This document shows, one piece after another, positions 20,111-31,000 of a DNA stretch of 64,000 nucleotides. The notes under the pieces are model-generated. The model saw only the letters and a list, made by a program, of their open reading frames with translations. It was not told the DNA's origin and made no database searches. A program made the position numbers and the translations under genes. Numbering within the stretch: position 1 is the stretch's first letter; each line of letters opens with the position of its first letter. The DNA lies in NCBI RefSeq assembly GCF_024721155.1, contig NZ_JAHVAP010000005.1, positions 496,001-560,000 on the forward strand. Direction: 5' to 3'. The stretch comes from Mucilaginibacter phenanthrenivorans. GTDB taxonomy: Bacteria > Bacteroidota > Bacteroidia > Sphingobacteriales > Sphingobacteriaceae.

Positions 20111-20227
20111 ATTAGTAAAGGGCAGACAATAAAAACAGGTACTTACCTGATTCAGGATTTGGCGGAAGCCAGAACTACTATTACCGGTAAGGATGCCGAA
20201 ATAGTTATTTTTCGCAACCAACATTAA
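20111..20227 (+). pseudogene. Possible C-terminal scrap of a lost gene
   Basis: A 38-codon open frame without a start codon reads KGQTIKTGTYLIQDLAEA then TITGKDAEIVIFRNQH and a stop. It looks like protein sequence, with alternating beta-strand residues, but is too short to assign. It fills much of the GH3-esterase gap and may mark a deleted PUL enzyme gene. Confidence 0.3.
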
Positions 20228-20261
20228 TTGACGCAAGCTATTAAAGTGAAAAAGTAATAAT

Positions 20262-22229
20262 ATGATTTTTATAAATAGAATTTTTTTTGGGGCGATTGTT
20301 TTTTCTTTATGCCTGGCGATATTTTGTAACGCTCAATCAGGATACGCCCAAATAACTTTGCCAAAAGTATTTGGCGACAATATGGTTTTGCAAAGAGGCA
20401 TAGCCATTCCGGTTTGGGGAAAAGCAACTCCGGGTTCCTTGATTGTTGCAATGCTTGGCAAGGCAACTATAAAGACAAAAACGGATAAGGAAGGCAAATG
20501 GATGTTACATTTTACGAAGTTCAAAGCAGGAGGCCCTTATGATCTCAAAATTTTTGAATCCGGAAAGCCGGAATCCGCCATCAAACTAAAAGGAATTCTT
20601 ATAGGAGATGTCTGGCTGGCCTCCGGACAATCCAATATGGAATGGCAGGTACAACAAGCGCAGGATGCTCCGAATGAAATTGCCAAAGCAAATTTTCCCC
20701 AGATCCGCTTTCTTCAGGTAGAACATGATATTAAAGTAAGCCCTCAAACTGATTTTTTATCGGGAAAATGGAAATTATGCGACACAAATAGTGTGAAGCA
20801 GCTCTCAGCTGTTGCCTATTATTTTGCCCGTAAAATACATAAAGAGCAAAACGTACCAATTGGTATTATTCAAAGCACCTGGGGAGCAACGCCGGTACAA
20901 ACATGGACAAGCCGGGAAATACAGCTTACATCGGCTGCTACCAGGGCAAAAATGCTTGCAGGCGATACGCTGACTCAAAACAATGTTGTAAAAGATAGCC
21001 TGGATATGATACGTTTTTGGGACATCGTTTATCATCCACAGAATAATACTGATAAAACTGTTCCTTTACCGGATTATGATGATTCTGGTTGGACGGCGGT
21101 CGAGATGCCCCGGCTGGTTAAAGATTTTGGAATTGGAAAATATGAAGGGATGATGTGGTTACGTAAAAAAATTGTGTTACCCCCATCCTTTGCGGGAAAA
21201 AATTTGGTACTGAATATCGGCCGTCCTGAAATGAATTATTCACTTTATTTTAATGGCGCTGAAATATGCAAAACGATTTGGAGTAGCAATCCAAAGCAAT
21301 CTTATACCATTCCAGCCGGTCTGGTTAAGAACGGAGAAAATACCATTGCTATCAGAATGGCTATGCTGTGGGGCGGTGGTGGATTGCCCCCCCCGGCTGA
21401 AAACATTTATATTACTGATGGTTATTCTAAGATATCTTTAGCAGGGAAATGGCTGTATAAAACAAATGTTGAACCGGCCATTCCTAAAATCCATAATTAT
21501 CAAAATTACCCTGCGGTGCTGTTTAACGCCATGATTAATCCGCTAATTCCTTTTGGGGTCAAAGGATTTATCTGGTACCAGGGCGAGGCGAATGATACGG
21601 AGGCTTACCGCTATAGGGAATTATTCCCTATGCTGATCAACAGCTGGCGACAACGTTGGCATCAGGGTAACCTTCCTTTTTTATATGTTCAGTTGGCAAA
21701 CTTCAAAAAAGAAGATCCGCTTCCTGCTGAAAGCGAATGGGCTGAATTGAGAGAAGCGCAGACACTCACACTGTCACAACCGAATACAGGCATGGCTTGC
21801 ATAATAGATATCGGCGATGCAAACAGTCTTCATCCTACAAATAAGCAGGAGGTAGGACGTAGGCTGGCGCTGATAGCAGAAAAAAAAGCTTATGGGAAAA
21901 ATATTATTGCCTCGGGGCCAATGTATAAAAACTTCGTTGTCAAGGGTAAAGATATAATCATAAGTTTTACAGGGATAGGTTTAGGACTTGCTACGCGGGA
22001 TACAGGATCATTAAAGGGATTCGCAATAGCGGGAGATGATAAAAAATTTTATTGGGCATCGGCAAGAATCGCAGGTGATAAGGTAATAGTTAGTTCGGAT
22101 GAAGTAAATGTTCCGGTAGCCGTACGTTACGCATGGGCGGACAACCCGGTTTGTAACCTCGTCAATAAAGAAGGGCTGCCAGCCGTACCATTCAGAACAG
22201 ACGAATGGAAGGGGATTACTCAAAAGTGA
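20262..22229 (+). CDS. Sialate O-acetylesterase-family (SGNH) carbohydrate esterase
   Basis: This 655-residue secreted protein (signal peptide ending GYAQ) belongs to the SASA/DUF303 esterase family. The catalytic serine S124 lies in WLASGQSNMEW. An inserted beta-jelly-roll (about 245-390, with MMWLRKKIVLP) follows. GFIWYQGEAND and the Asp/His pair D519/H524 in IDIGDANSLHP complete the SGNH active site. In PULs these enzymes usually remove O-acetyl groups from hemicelluloses rather than from sialic acid, and no sialic acid gene is nearby. It is the last gene of PUL1. Confidence 0.9.
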   Translation: MIFINRIFFGAIVFSLCLAIFCNAQSGYAQITLPKVFGDNMVLQRGIAIPVWGKATPGSLIVAMLGKATIKTKTDKEGKWMLHFTKFKAGGPYDLKIFESGKPESAIKLKGILIGDVWLASGQSNMEWQVQQAQDAPNEIAKANFPQIRFLQVEHDIKVSPQTDFLSGKWKLCDTNSVKQLSAVAYYFARKIHKEQNVPIGIIQSTWGATPVQTWTSREIQLTSAATRAKMLAGDTLTQNNVVKDSLDMIRFWDIVYHPQNNTDKTVPLPDYDDSGWTAVEMPRLVKDFGIGKYEGMMWLRKKIVLPPSFAGKNLVLNIGRPEMNYSLYFNGAEICKTIWSSNPKQSYTIPAGLVKNGENTIAIRMAMLWGGGGLPPPAENIYITDGYSKISLAGKWLYKTNVEPAIPKIHNYQNYPAVLFNAMINPLIPFGVKGFIWYQGEANDTEAYRYRELFPMLINSWRQRWHQGNLPFLYVQLANFKKEDPLPAESEWAELREAQTLTLSQPNTGMACIIDIGDANSLHPTNKQEVGRRLALIAEKKAYGKNIIASGPMYKNFVVKGKDIIISFTGIGLGLATRDTGSLKGFAIAGDDKKFYWASARIAGDKVIVSSDEVNVPVAVRYAWADNPVCNLVNKEGLPAVPFRTDEWKGITQK

Positions 22230-22635
22230 GTTTGTTCTATTTTTTCTCATACCATTTGATGAAAGCCACCTAAAAAGTTTTAAGTATCCCTTGATTGTTT
22301 GGTATAGACATTATATAGTTGATTCCTAATCAGTCTCAAATATAAGCCCTTTGTTGAAAGCATCGGAATAGCAAGTGATGGCGTGGAAATCCGTGCCGCA
22401 AAATAGCTATTTACAGGACCAGTTTTTGACAGGATATCTCCAACAAACTTACAGATCAATACGGTCGCACCATCGAAAACTGCGTTCGCTTTTTGCTGGA
22501 AGTAACTGAGACCGTTGGCTCTGTTTGCGGGTGACCGTATAGCGGTACTTGTAATGAAAAGTGGATCATGGGGAGGTATGGGTGACTCCACAGCGCAATC
22601 GCAACATCCTAATTATCCGTGCCTATCCGTCAAAT
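22230..22635. other. 406-base convergent spacer with a possible moaA scrap
   Basis: The spacer separates PUL1 from the convergent fructan regulator. On the plus strand about 22445-22492 reads KLTDQYGRTIENCVRF, and a shifted frame nearby gives VTDRW. That order resembles the N-terminus of MoaA (LTDxxGRxxxYLRxSVTDRC), without the radical-SAM cysteines intact. It may be a decayed fragment. A 103-codon minus-strand frame here (22280-22591) has no recognisable features and I do not call it. Confidence 0.3.
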
Positions 22636-25443
22636 TTAACTATCTTCAATTTTATTCCGCTTAAATTCACTTGGAGTACATCCATATTTTGCCTTGAAAA
22701 CGGTGGCAAAATAATTAGGATTTGCAAACCCGATCCTATATGTTATTTCAGCTATTGTAAGATTTCCATTATTCAGTAAATGTTTTGCTTTCAGTAATCT
22801 CCTGTTTAATATATAATCTGCAATATTACAACCCATCAGGGCCTTTACTTTTCTGTATAACTGAATCCTTGATACTCCTACGATTTTACAAATATCATCC
22901 ACGGAGAACTTTTCATTAGATAGATTTTGTTCGACGATCCCTACAAAATCATTTAAAAATTTCTTATCAATATTTTTGGAGGTCGGAATTTTTTCAATCA
23001 GGCTGATATCATTTGTAAAATGCTCCTTTAATAAAATCCTGTTATTGATTAAATTATGGACGCTGGCTAATAAATAATCAAAATTAAAAGGCTTCGTGAT
23101 ATATAGGTCGGCTTTTGATTCAATACCCGAAATTTGGTTCTCCAGGCTACCCTGGGCAGTCAACAAAATTATTGGGATATGGGAAGTCCTTACATCCGAT
23201 TTAAGTTTCTCTGTCAGTTGTTTACCGGATTGTCCTGGCAACAAAACGTCTGATATGATGAGATCAGGAACCAGTTCAATAGCTTTTAAAAGTGCGTTAT
23301 TGCCATTTTCTTCGGAATCGACCTCGTAATGTACGCTGAATTTTTCCACGAGATAGTGAAGCAGATCGGTATTATCCTCTACAATTAAAATGGTCAATTC
23401 TTTTGGTTTACTTAACAGATCTTTTTGGGGCTGTTCAACAACTTTTTCTAAATCTGCCAGGTAAATTTGGGACCTTGAATTTAAATCAAGCCATTCCTCG
23501 TGGTTGCCAGACTTCTCATTTATTTTCAAGTGCTTATCGCCCAACGGCAGGGAAACAATAAATGTAGTGCCAGCCCATTTTTTACTTTTTACTTCAATAG
23601 TACCCTGATGGATTTCTACAATTTCCTTACTAAGCGAAAGACCGATACCTGATCCGGTTATTGGCGCATTCTCTGCCTGGTAAAACTGGTTAAATATCTT
23701 TGAAACATCTTCAGGATTTATACCAACACCGTTATCTTTTATTTCGATTTCCACGAAGTCATCATTATCTGCCCGAAGGGTCACTTTAACCTGCCCGCTC
23801 TCTGAAGTGAATTTAAACGCATTTGATATTAAGTTAAAGAACACTTTATCTAACATATTGGTATCAAACCAAACAATAATTTCCTTTTTTGGGGTGAAAA
23901 ATTCCAGACTGATATGGTTATTTTTTGCAATCAGCCGGAAGCTGTCAATAATTTCCTTTAGAAATTCTACTATATTATTGGCAGAAGCATTCAAGGATTG
24001 TTTTTCATATTCTATTTTACGATAATCGATTAATTGATTAACCAGCTTTAATAGCCGAAGCGCATTTTGCTGGATCATTTTAAAATTTCTTGTTGCTATT
24101 TCTGAATGATTTTCATTTGAAAGAAAATCCTGTATGGGGGCGAGCATCAGCGTTAGCGGCGTTCTGAATTCGTGTGAAACGTTTGTAAAGAAGTTCAGCC
24201 GGGCCTCAGTCGCGGCTTCAGCCATGGACGACATTTCGATCAACCGGTTACGTTGGTGTAAAATCTCATCATTTTTTGCTTCGAGACTTCTGTTTATTTT
24301 GCGGTTCTCCATTAACCAGTAAAAAGCCAGTCCCCCGAATACGATGGCTAATACTAAAGAAATAACGATTATATTAAGAACTGATTGCTGATCTTTATAT
24401 ATCTCGTCTTGTTCCTTTAACAATTTTTGTTGTCTTACGATATCGTTTTGCTGGCTATTGATCTTCCTCCACTGTAATTCCATCAGCCGTACATTTGCTG
24501 AATCAATGACAACTGACTGCAGAATATTATCCCGGAAAAATTGTTCCTTGTTCAATATCTGGAAAGCAGTAATGATCGCTTCTTTTCCGCCAGTTGGGTA
24601 AAGCAGCGTGGCATCAATTTCTTTATTATCGACCATTTTTATACCACCATCATTTCCGGGTAAAGCATCTACACCAATAACCTTTACTTTTTTGGGTAAA
24701 TTAAAACTGTCTAAAACACGACGCGTGCCGGCCGCCATTACATCATTATGGGCAAATACGGCATTAACAGCAGATAATTGATCCTTTATTTTAAATAATT
24801 CTGTTTGAGCGTTATTTTTCAGCCAGTCTCCATAAACCTTATTAATTAAATGCACATTGGAGAACCTTTTGATACCATCTACAAATCCCCGGTCCCTTTC
24901 GATTGCCGGAGAAGAGCCCGGAAGGCCCATTACTTCTATTACATTTATAGGCCCTTTGGCCATTGAGCCTATATACTGGCCCGCCATTTTGCCAATTTCA
25001 TAATTATCGGCACCTACATAGGCGGTGTATAAGGAGGACGCTGTCTTCCTATCAATTACAATTACAGGAATTCCTTTTTCATATGCGCTTTCAACGATAG
25101 GTGTTAGCGGCTGTGCTTCGTTTGGAGAGATAATCAATAAGTCAATTCCCTGATCTAACATTTTTGCGACCTGGGCAACTTGCCGCTTACTGCTACCTTG
25201 TGCATCTGAATAGATAAATTCTGCACCGGGATGAAGTGACAACTCTGTTTTCATCTCATCCAGCATAGTCCTTCTCCATAGGTCAGACCCAGTGCATTGC
25301 GAAAAACCTATAGTATAACTAACCTTGTTTTTGACTTTATGACATCCACTGATGAAAAGTGACATCACAAGGAAAATCAATATGTACTGATAATAACATA
25401 TAGCCGAAACTTTGCTTCGAATGTTCATGTAGAAAAATAACAA
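22636..25443 (-). CDS. Hybrid two-component system regulator with sugar-binding-protein sensor (fructan PUL)
   Basis: This 935-residue one-protein signalling system has an N-terminal hydrophobic leader with a lipobox-like LFISGC. A LacI/type-I periplasmic-binding-protein sensor follows (about 40-310: YTIGFSQCTGSDLWRRTM, LLIISPNEAQPL, VIDRK, VGADNYEIGK). After a membrane helix (about 358-378) come HisKA with H424 in NVSHEFRTP, HATPase, a receiver with D732 in LIISDVLLPG and an AraC HTH. B. thetaiotaomicron BT1754 has this architecture and binds fructose. The divergent operon with fructokinase and GH32 genes fits a fructose-sensing activator. Met6 at 25428 could be the true start. Confidence 0.95.
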   Translation of the reverse strand: MLFFYMNIRSKVSAICYYQYILIFLVMSLFISGCHKVKNKVSYTIGFSQCTGSDLWRRTMLDEMKTELSLHPGAEFIYSDAQGSSKRQVAQVAKMLDQGIDLLIISPNEAQPLTPIVESAYEKGIPVIVIDRKTASSLYTAYVGADNYEIGKMAGQYIGSMAKGPINVIEVMGLPGSSPAIERDRGFVDGIKRFSNVHLINKVYGDWLKNNAQTELFKIKDQLSAVNAVFAHNDVMAAGTRRVLDSFNLPKKVKVIGVDALPGNDGGIKMVDNKEIDATLLYPTGGKEAIITAFQILNKEQFFRDNILQSVVIDSANVRLMELQWRKINSQQNDIVRQQKLLKEQDEIYKDQQSVLNIIVISLVLAIVFGGLAFYWLMENRKINRSLEAKNDEILHQRNRLIEMSSMAEAATEARLNFFTNVSHEFRTPLTLMLAPIQDFLSNENHSEIATRNFKMIQQNALRLLKLVNQLIDYRKIEYEKQSLNASANNIVEFLKEIIDSFRLIAKNNHISLEFFTPKKEIIVWFDTNMLDKVFFNLISNAFKFTSESGQVKVTLRADNDDFVEIEIKDNGVGINPEDVSKIFNQFYQAENAPITGSGIGLSLSKEIVEIHQGTIEVKSKKWAGTTFIVSLPLGDKHLKINEKSGNHEEWLDLNSRSQIYLADLEKVVEQPQKDLLSKPKELTILIVEDNTDLLHYLVEKFSVHYEVDSEENGNNALLKAIELVPDLIISDVLLPGQSGKQLTEKLKSDVRTSHIPIILLTAQGSLENQISGIESKADLYITKPFNFDYLLASVHNLINNRILLKEHFTNDISLIEKIPTSKNIDKKFLNDFVGIVEQNLSNEKFSVDDICKIVGVSRIQLYRKVKALMGCNIADYILNRRLLKAKHLLNNGNLTIAEITYRIGFANPNYFATVFKAKYGCTPSEFKRNKIEDS

Positions 25444-25754
25444 GGTTTTTAACTGTAAAAATTGGCTTTATTGGAACGAGGACTAAAGTTATGCATAAAG
25501 TAACCAATTATTCAAATATCCCTTTAGCAGGGTGTTCCTGGTAAATAACAATAATGTAACATAATTAGAGATTTGATGTAACCAGATTATAGATTCTCAA
25601 AAAAAGAGATATCTAATTTGATATAAAGCACTACATATCAGCCATTTAAATAATGTTACAATTTTAGAGAATTTTGAGACAAAATTAATCACATAATTTT
25701 TATTACCCCTCTACATTGCAACCAACAAACCATTTATAATACTATTCTTTTTTT
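25444..25754. promoter_or_regulatory. Divergent control region of the fructan PUL with ATGTAAC repeats
   Basis: This is a 311-base AT-rich spacer between the HTCS gene and the MFS gene, which point away from each other. atgtaac occurs at 25554-25560 and 25576-25582, exactly 22 bases apart (about two helical turns). The inverse form gttac follows in taatgttaca at 25651-25660. Direct repeats at helical spacing are the usual target of AraC-domain dimers, so this is a candidate operator. The binding itself is inferred. Confidence 0.45.
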
Positions 25755-27086
25755 ATGAGTAAAAATTCTGTCATGGCATGGTCCATGGTCGTAGCCCTCG
25801 GTGGCTTTCTATTTGGCTTCGATACTGCCGTAATATCGGGCGCGGAAAAATCAATCCAACAATTCTGGCATCTTTCGGTTTTTGCGCACGGATTGACGAT
25901 TTCTATCGCCTTAATAGGTACCGTTATCGGATCATTATTGGGCTCCAAACCATCAGATCGTTTCGGGAGAAAAAACACCTTGTATTTTGTAGCAATGGCT
26001 TATCTATTAGCTTCATTGGGCACGGCCCTGGCTGATAATTGGTATATTTTTATGGTTTTCCGTTTTCTCGGTGGTTTAGGCGTGGGCGCTTCATCGGTAA
26101 CTGCACCTATTTATATATCCGAAGTTTCACCCGCCGATAAAAGGGGCAGATTAGTTGGGTTGTTCCAATTCAACGTGGTGCTTGGAATTCTGATTTCTTA
26201 CCTTTCAAATTACCTGATTAGCCAGTTAGGCGATACTTCGTGGAGGCTTATGCTGGGTGTCCAGGCAATTCCGGCTTTGATATTTTTGATATTGATCAAG
26301 TTTATACCGGAAAGCCCGCGTTGGTTAATTCTGAAAAAGGGCGAGACACGACGCGCTTTGGAAATTCTTAGGATCATAAATCCTTTAAATTGTGATCAGG
26401 AATTAGTTTCTATAAAGAATTCCAGGCTGGAAAGTACTCCCGGGATGAATAGTGAAGGCCTTTTTTCAGGCCACTACAAGTTACCTGTTGTACTGGCGAT
26501 CGCAATTGCATTTTTTAATCAGGTTTCCGGTATCAACGCCATCATTTATTATGCGCCAAGGATATTTGAAATGGCCGGGCTGGGTGCCAGTTCGTCTTTG
26601 CTTTCGACGGTCGGAATAGGGATGGTGAATTTCATATTCACGTTGCTGGCTATTAATATTATTGATAAAGTAGGCAGACGCCTTTTGATGCTGATAGGAT
26701 CTGTCGGCTTGATTGCCTCCCTGTCAATGGTTGCCGTCACTTTTTATTCTGGTCATTTTGAAGGCTTTGCAATACCCATTTACATGATGATATTCATAGC
26801 TTTTTTTGCCTTTTCCCAGGGGGCCGTAATCTGGGTGTTTATTTCAGAGATTTTCCCTAACCAGGTACGCGCAAAAGGACAAACATTGGGTAGTTCAACT
26901 CATTGGATAATGGCTGCAATTATAGCGTTCAGTTTCCCGTGGTTTGCCGAAAAACTGGGAGGTACCGTTACTTTCTCCTTTTTCAGCGCGATGATGGTAC
27001 TTCAACTCATATTCGTTTGGCGATGGATGCCCGAAACGAAAGGAAAGTCACTGGAGCAGATTGAAACCAGCGTAGTAATGCATTAG
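25755..27086 (+). CDS. MFS sugar-proton symporter, probably fructose importer
   Basis: This 443-residue, 12-TM sugar porter of the SP family has all the usual signatures: FGFDTAVISG in TM1, the loop SDRFGRKN between TM2 and TM3, FIPESPRWL after TM6, FNQVSGINAIIYYAP in TM7 and MPETKGKSLEQIE at the end. It should move a monosaccharide across the inner membrane. It is the first gene of the fructan operon, 10 bases before fructokinase, so fructose is the likely substrate (inferred from context). Confidence 0.92.
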   Translation: MSKNSVMAWSMVVALGGFLFGFDTAVISGAEKSIQQFWHLSVFAHGLTISIALIGTVIGSLLGSKPSDRFGRKNTLYFVAMAYLLASLGTALADNWYIFMVFRFLGGLGVGASSVTAPIYISEVSPADKRGRLVGLFQFNVVLGILISYLSNYLISQLGDTSWRLMLGVQAIPALIFLILIKFIPESPRWLILKKGETRRALEILRIINPLNCDQELVSIKNSRLESTPGMNSEGLFSGHYKLPVVLAIAIAFFNQVSGINAIIYYAPRIFEMAGLGASSSLLSTVGIGMVNFIFTLLAINIIDKVGRRLLMLIGSVGLIASLSMVAVTFYSGHFEGFAIPIYMMIFIAFFAFSQGAVIWVFISEIFPNQVRAKGQTLGSSTHWIMAAIIAFSFPWFAEKLGGTVTFSFFSAMMVLQLIFVWRWMPETKGKSLEQIETSVVMH

Positions 27087-27096
27087 AATTTAATAT

Positions 27097-27999
27097 ATGA
27101 AAGAAAAATCTACTATACCTGCGATTTGCTTTGGTGAAATTTTGTGGGACATGCTGCCAGATGGGCCTCAGCCGGGAGGGGCACCATTAAATGTAGCATA
27201 CCATATGAATAAACTGGGTATGCCGACCAGTATCTTGAGTAAAGTTGGCAAGGATGTTCAGGGGAACGAATTAATAGCTCTTTTAGACCATTGGGGTATT
27301 GACAGACAATTTCTCCAATCCGATACCGACTATCGTACTGGTGAAGTAATTGCCAAAATGAATAACGGTAATGAAGTTTCTTACGACATTTTGTTCCCGG
27401 TTGCATGGGATTATATTGAAAAAAACAGTGGCCTGAAAGATAGAATAAATGCTGCCTCCTACATTGTTTACGGCAGTCTTGCTTCAAGAAACGAAACAAC
27501 GAGGGAAAGCTTGTTCGAGTTACTGAAAACCGATGCTATAAAAGTATTCGATATCAACCTTAGACCGCCATTTATTGGGCAGGATTTGCTCAAAGCATTA
27601 CTAGATAAAGCTGACATTGTAAAATTTAATCAGGCAGAATTAGAAATGGCGCAACTCCTTTTCCGTGGTTCTTTTGGGAACGAAGCAAGTCAAGTTAGGT
27701 TTATTATGGAACGCTTTAATATCAAGGAGGTGATCCTAACTAAAGGAGAGTCCGGTGCATCTTATTATAAAACCGATAACGCCTATCATTCGTGGGGAAG
27801 CGAGGTGAAAGTAAAAGATACCATTGGCAGTGGAGACTCCTTTTTAGCAGCCTTTTTAGCTGGACATTATTTAAATGAATCTCCAGAAATAATTTTAAAA
27901 AGTGCAATAGCAATGGGTGGCTTTATTGCAACAAAGAAAGGAGGTTGCCCTGAATATGACTTAGAAGAATATAAAGCTTTCAGAAACCAAATGTTTTAA
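27097..27999 (+). CDS. PfkB-family fructokinase
   Basis: This 300-residue ribokinase/PfkB-fold sugar kinase has the N-terminal CFGEILWDMLPDG and GGAPLNVAYHMNKLG signature of bacterial fructokinases. The C-terminal motif DTIGSGDSF carries catalytic base D247. It phosphorylates cytoplasmic fructose (to fructose-6-phosphate by family precedent) for glycolysis. The gene lies 10 bases after the MFS porter and 30 bases before SusC in the same operon. Confidence 0.92.
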   Translation: MKEKSTIPAICFGEILWDMLPDGPQPGGAPLNVAYHMNKLGMPTSILSKVGKDVQGNELIALLDHWGIDRQFLQSDTDYRTGEVIAKMNNGNEVSYDILFPVAWDYIEKNSGLKDRINAASYIVYGSLASRNETTRESLFELLKTDAIKVFDINLRPPFIGQDLLKALLDKADIVKFNQAELEMAQLLFRGSFGNEASQVRFIMERFNIKEVILTKGESGASYYKTDNAYHSWGSEVKVKDTIGSGDSFLAAFLAGHYLNESPEIILKSAIAMGGFIATKKGGCPEYDLEEYKAFRNQMF

Positions 28000-28029
28000 A
28001 CCAATTATATATAAACCAAATTTAATTAA

Positions 28030-31000
28030 ATGAGAAAACTATTACTATTTTGTTCCATGCTGGTGATGTTGGCGGTAGCTGCATTTGCACAGACCCGGCA
28101 AATAACTGGAACGGTGGCTGACAAAGATGGCCAGCCATTATCTGGGGTGTCTGTCATAGTGTTAGAAACCCAAAAAGCAACTTTAACAGATAGCAGAGGC
28201 AAATTTTCTATTCAGGCCTCCGTTGGGCAAGCCATACGGTTTTCCTATGTGGGTGTTAAGCCGGTCACAGTTAAAGTAACCGCTGAAAGCACTAACCTTG
28301 AAATCACCTTCAAAGAAAACAGTAGCGAATTAAACGAGGTTGTAATTACCGGATATACCGCTGAGCGAAAAAAAGACCTAACGGGCGCTGTAGGTGTTGT
28401 AAATGTTAAAGACATACAGGATATACCCGCAGGTAATGCCATAAAAGCGCTGCAAGGCCGGGTACCGGGGGTAAGTATTGCTACTGACGGTTCTCCCGCC
28501 GGTAACGTTTCTGTAAGGATCCGTGGAATCGGAACCTTGAACAATACCGATCCTTTGTATGTAATTGACGGTATTCCTACAACCCGCGGGTTGCAGGAGC
28601 TTAACGCAGACGACATCGAATCTATCCAGGTACTGAAAGATGCCTCTTCTGCATCCATATATGGATCAAGGGCCGCCAACGGCGTCATTATCGTAACCAC
28701 AAAAAAAGGAAAGGGGGGTGCGAACCGTATCAACTTTGCGGCAACAACTTCGCTTGAATTTTATGGAAGTAAACTGGACGTGTTGAACACCCAGCAACGG
28801 GGCGAGGCCTATTGGAGAGCCGCTGTAAATGACGTATCAAATCCTAACAACAATGGTACGTATCAATATAACTGGAATGGCGATTACAATAACCCTGTTT
28901 TAAATAAAGTGCTGCTGCCGGAATTCCTTGATGCGGGTCATACTTTAAGACCTGCGGATACCCGGTGGTTTGATGAGATATCGCGCACTTCGGTATTGCA
29001 ATCCTACAATTTAACGGTTTCTAATAGTAATGAAAAAGGCAACTCTTTGTTTTCGCTTGGGTATTATGACAACCAGGGTATTATTAAAGAATCCCGGGAT
29101 CAGAAAATAACCGCCAGATTTAATTCCGATTACAATTTTTTTAATAATCGCTTAAAGGTCGGTGAAAATTTCGATGCCACTTATATGCGCGATGTTTTAC
29201 TGCCGACAGGAGACATTACCAGCCTTGCCCTGATAGACGAACCCGCGACCCCTGTATATGACATAAACGGAGGATGGGGTGGCCCTTCAAACGGGATGGC
29301 CGACAGGCAAAATCCCCTAAGGCTGATTGAAGATAACAAACAGAATAAGAATAATTTTGCCAAAGTATTCGGCAATGCTTTTGCGGATTTGTCAATATTG
29401 CCAAATCTTCATTTCCGGTCAAATTTCGGAATCGATTATGCGTTAAATTACGCCAGAACCATTCGTAAGTCATATGTTTCAGGCTTTTTAAATGACCCTT
29501 CTAACCTGGTGAATACCAGCACGTCAATTGACGGAAGTCTGACCTGGCAAAATACGCTGACCTATAACCTGGATTTTAAAAAGAGCAAGCTGAATTTTTT
29601 ACTTGGCCATGAGCAAATTAAAGTGATTAATCAGAACTTTTTCGGAAGCCGCCAGGGCTATGCAATTGAGAACTATGATTATGCCTATTTAAATTCAGGC
29701 ACCACAAACGTTTTGAATGGAGGCGGCGGCGCTGGCAATGCACTGATGTCTTTTTTTGGCAAGGCTAACTATGTGTATAACAATCGTTACCTGGCATCCG
29801 TTACATTGCGCCGTGATGGTTCTTCCCAATTCGGCAGTAACAACAGGTATGCCTATTTTCCCGCCGCCTCACTGGGATGGCGCGTAAGTGAAGAATCTTT
29901 TTTTAAGAGTAAGGCACCTTTTATATCCGACCTGAAATTGCGCTACAGCTGGGGCCAAACTGGTAATCAGTCCGCTCCAAATTATGCGACAAATACCCTT
30001 TATTCCCCGGTTTATGGTACTAACATCACCGGTCTGTTTGATGGGGGTACCGCATATGACATTACAGGGTCAGGGACAGGGCAGCTTCCATCCGGATATG
30101 TACAAACGCAGCAAGGTAACGCTAATCTTAAATGGGAAACGGCGACCCAAAATAATTTTGGGTTAGATTACGGCCTTTTCAACAATAAGATCACAGGCTC
30201 TTTTGACTATTTTATTAAAAATACTACTGACATCCTTATCACACCCGCCTATCTTGCTGTAATTGGCGAAGGAGGCAATGAGACAGCTAACGGTGCCTCT
30301 GTCAAAAATACGGGTTTTGAAGCGCTGATAAATTATGACGCGAACTTGGGTAGCGATTTCAGTATAAGTTTATCTGCTAATATTTCTGCGTACCGCAATA
30401 AAGTGACCAAGCTTCCGGCAGAGGTGCTTACCTCCTATCCGGGCAACGGAACAGACAAGACTATATTAGGACGGTCCGTAAATTCTATTTTCGGTTATGT
30501 GGCAGATGGATTATTTACCACACAGGCCGAGGTTGACAACTCAGCGGTGCAACCGGGTAAAGCCCTTGGCCGCATTCGGTACAAAGACCTCAATAATGAC
30601 GGGATAATCAACGATAAGGATCGTGATTATATAGGAAGTTTTGACCCTGATTTCAGCTACGGCTTAAATACTACGCTACGATACAAAGATTTTGATTTTA
30701 CGTTCTTTCTTCAGGGCGTTCAGGGTAATGATGTTTACAACACTTATAAACAACTCACAGATTTTACATCGTTGCAGCCAGGAGCCAACTGGGGTAGCAG
30801 GGTATTACGAGCATGGACCCCACAAAACCCTAACTCAACGATACCGGCGCTTACATTAGTTGACAGGAACAATGAAGGCAGAGGTTCCAGCTATTTTGTA
30901 GAAAATGGCTCTTACCTCAAGCTAAGAAATGTACAGTTAGGCTATAACCTCAAAAAAGCGTTTAAAACGTTAAAAATTCATGATGCCAGGGTATTTATCC

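Noticed and set aside
20262..22229. Sialic acid utilisation suggested by the esterase family name
   Set aside because: No sialidase, lyase or epimerase nearby. In hemicellulose PULs this family removes O-acetyl groups from glycans.
22280..22591. 103-codon minus-strand frame between the PULs
   Set aside because: No recognisable motif, and it overlaps text in other frames that looks like decayed protein. Most likely a chance opening.
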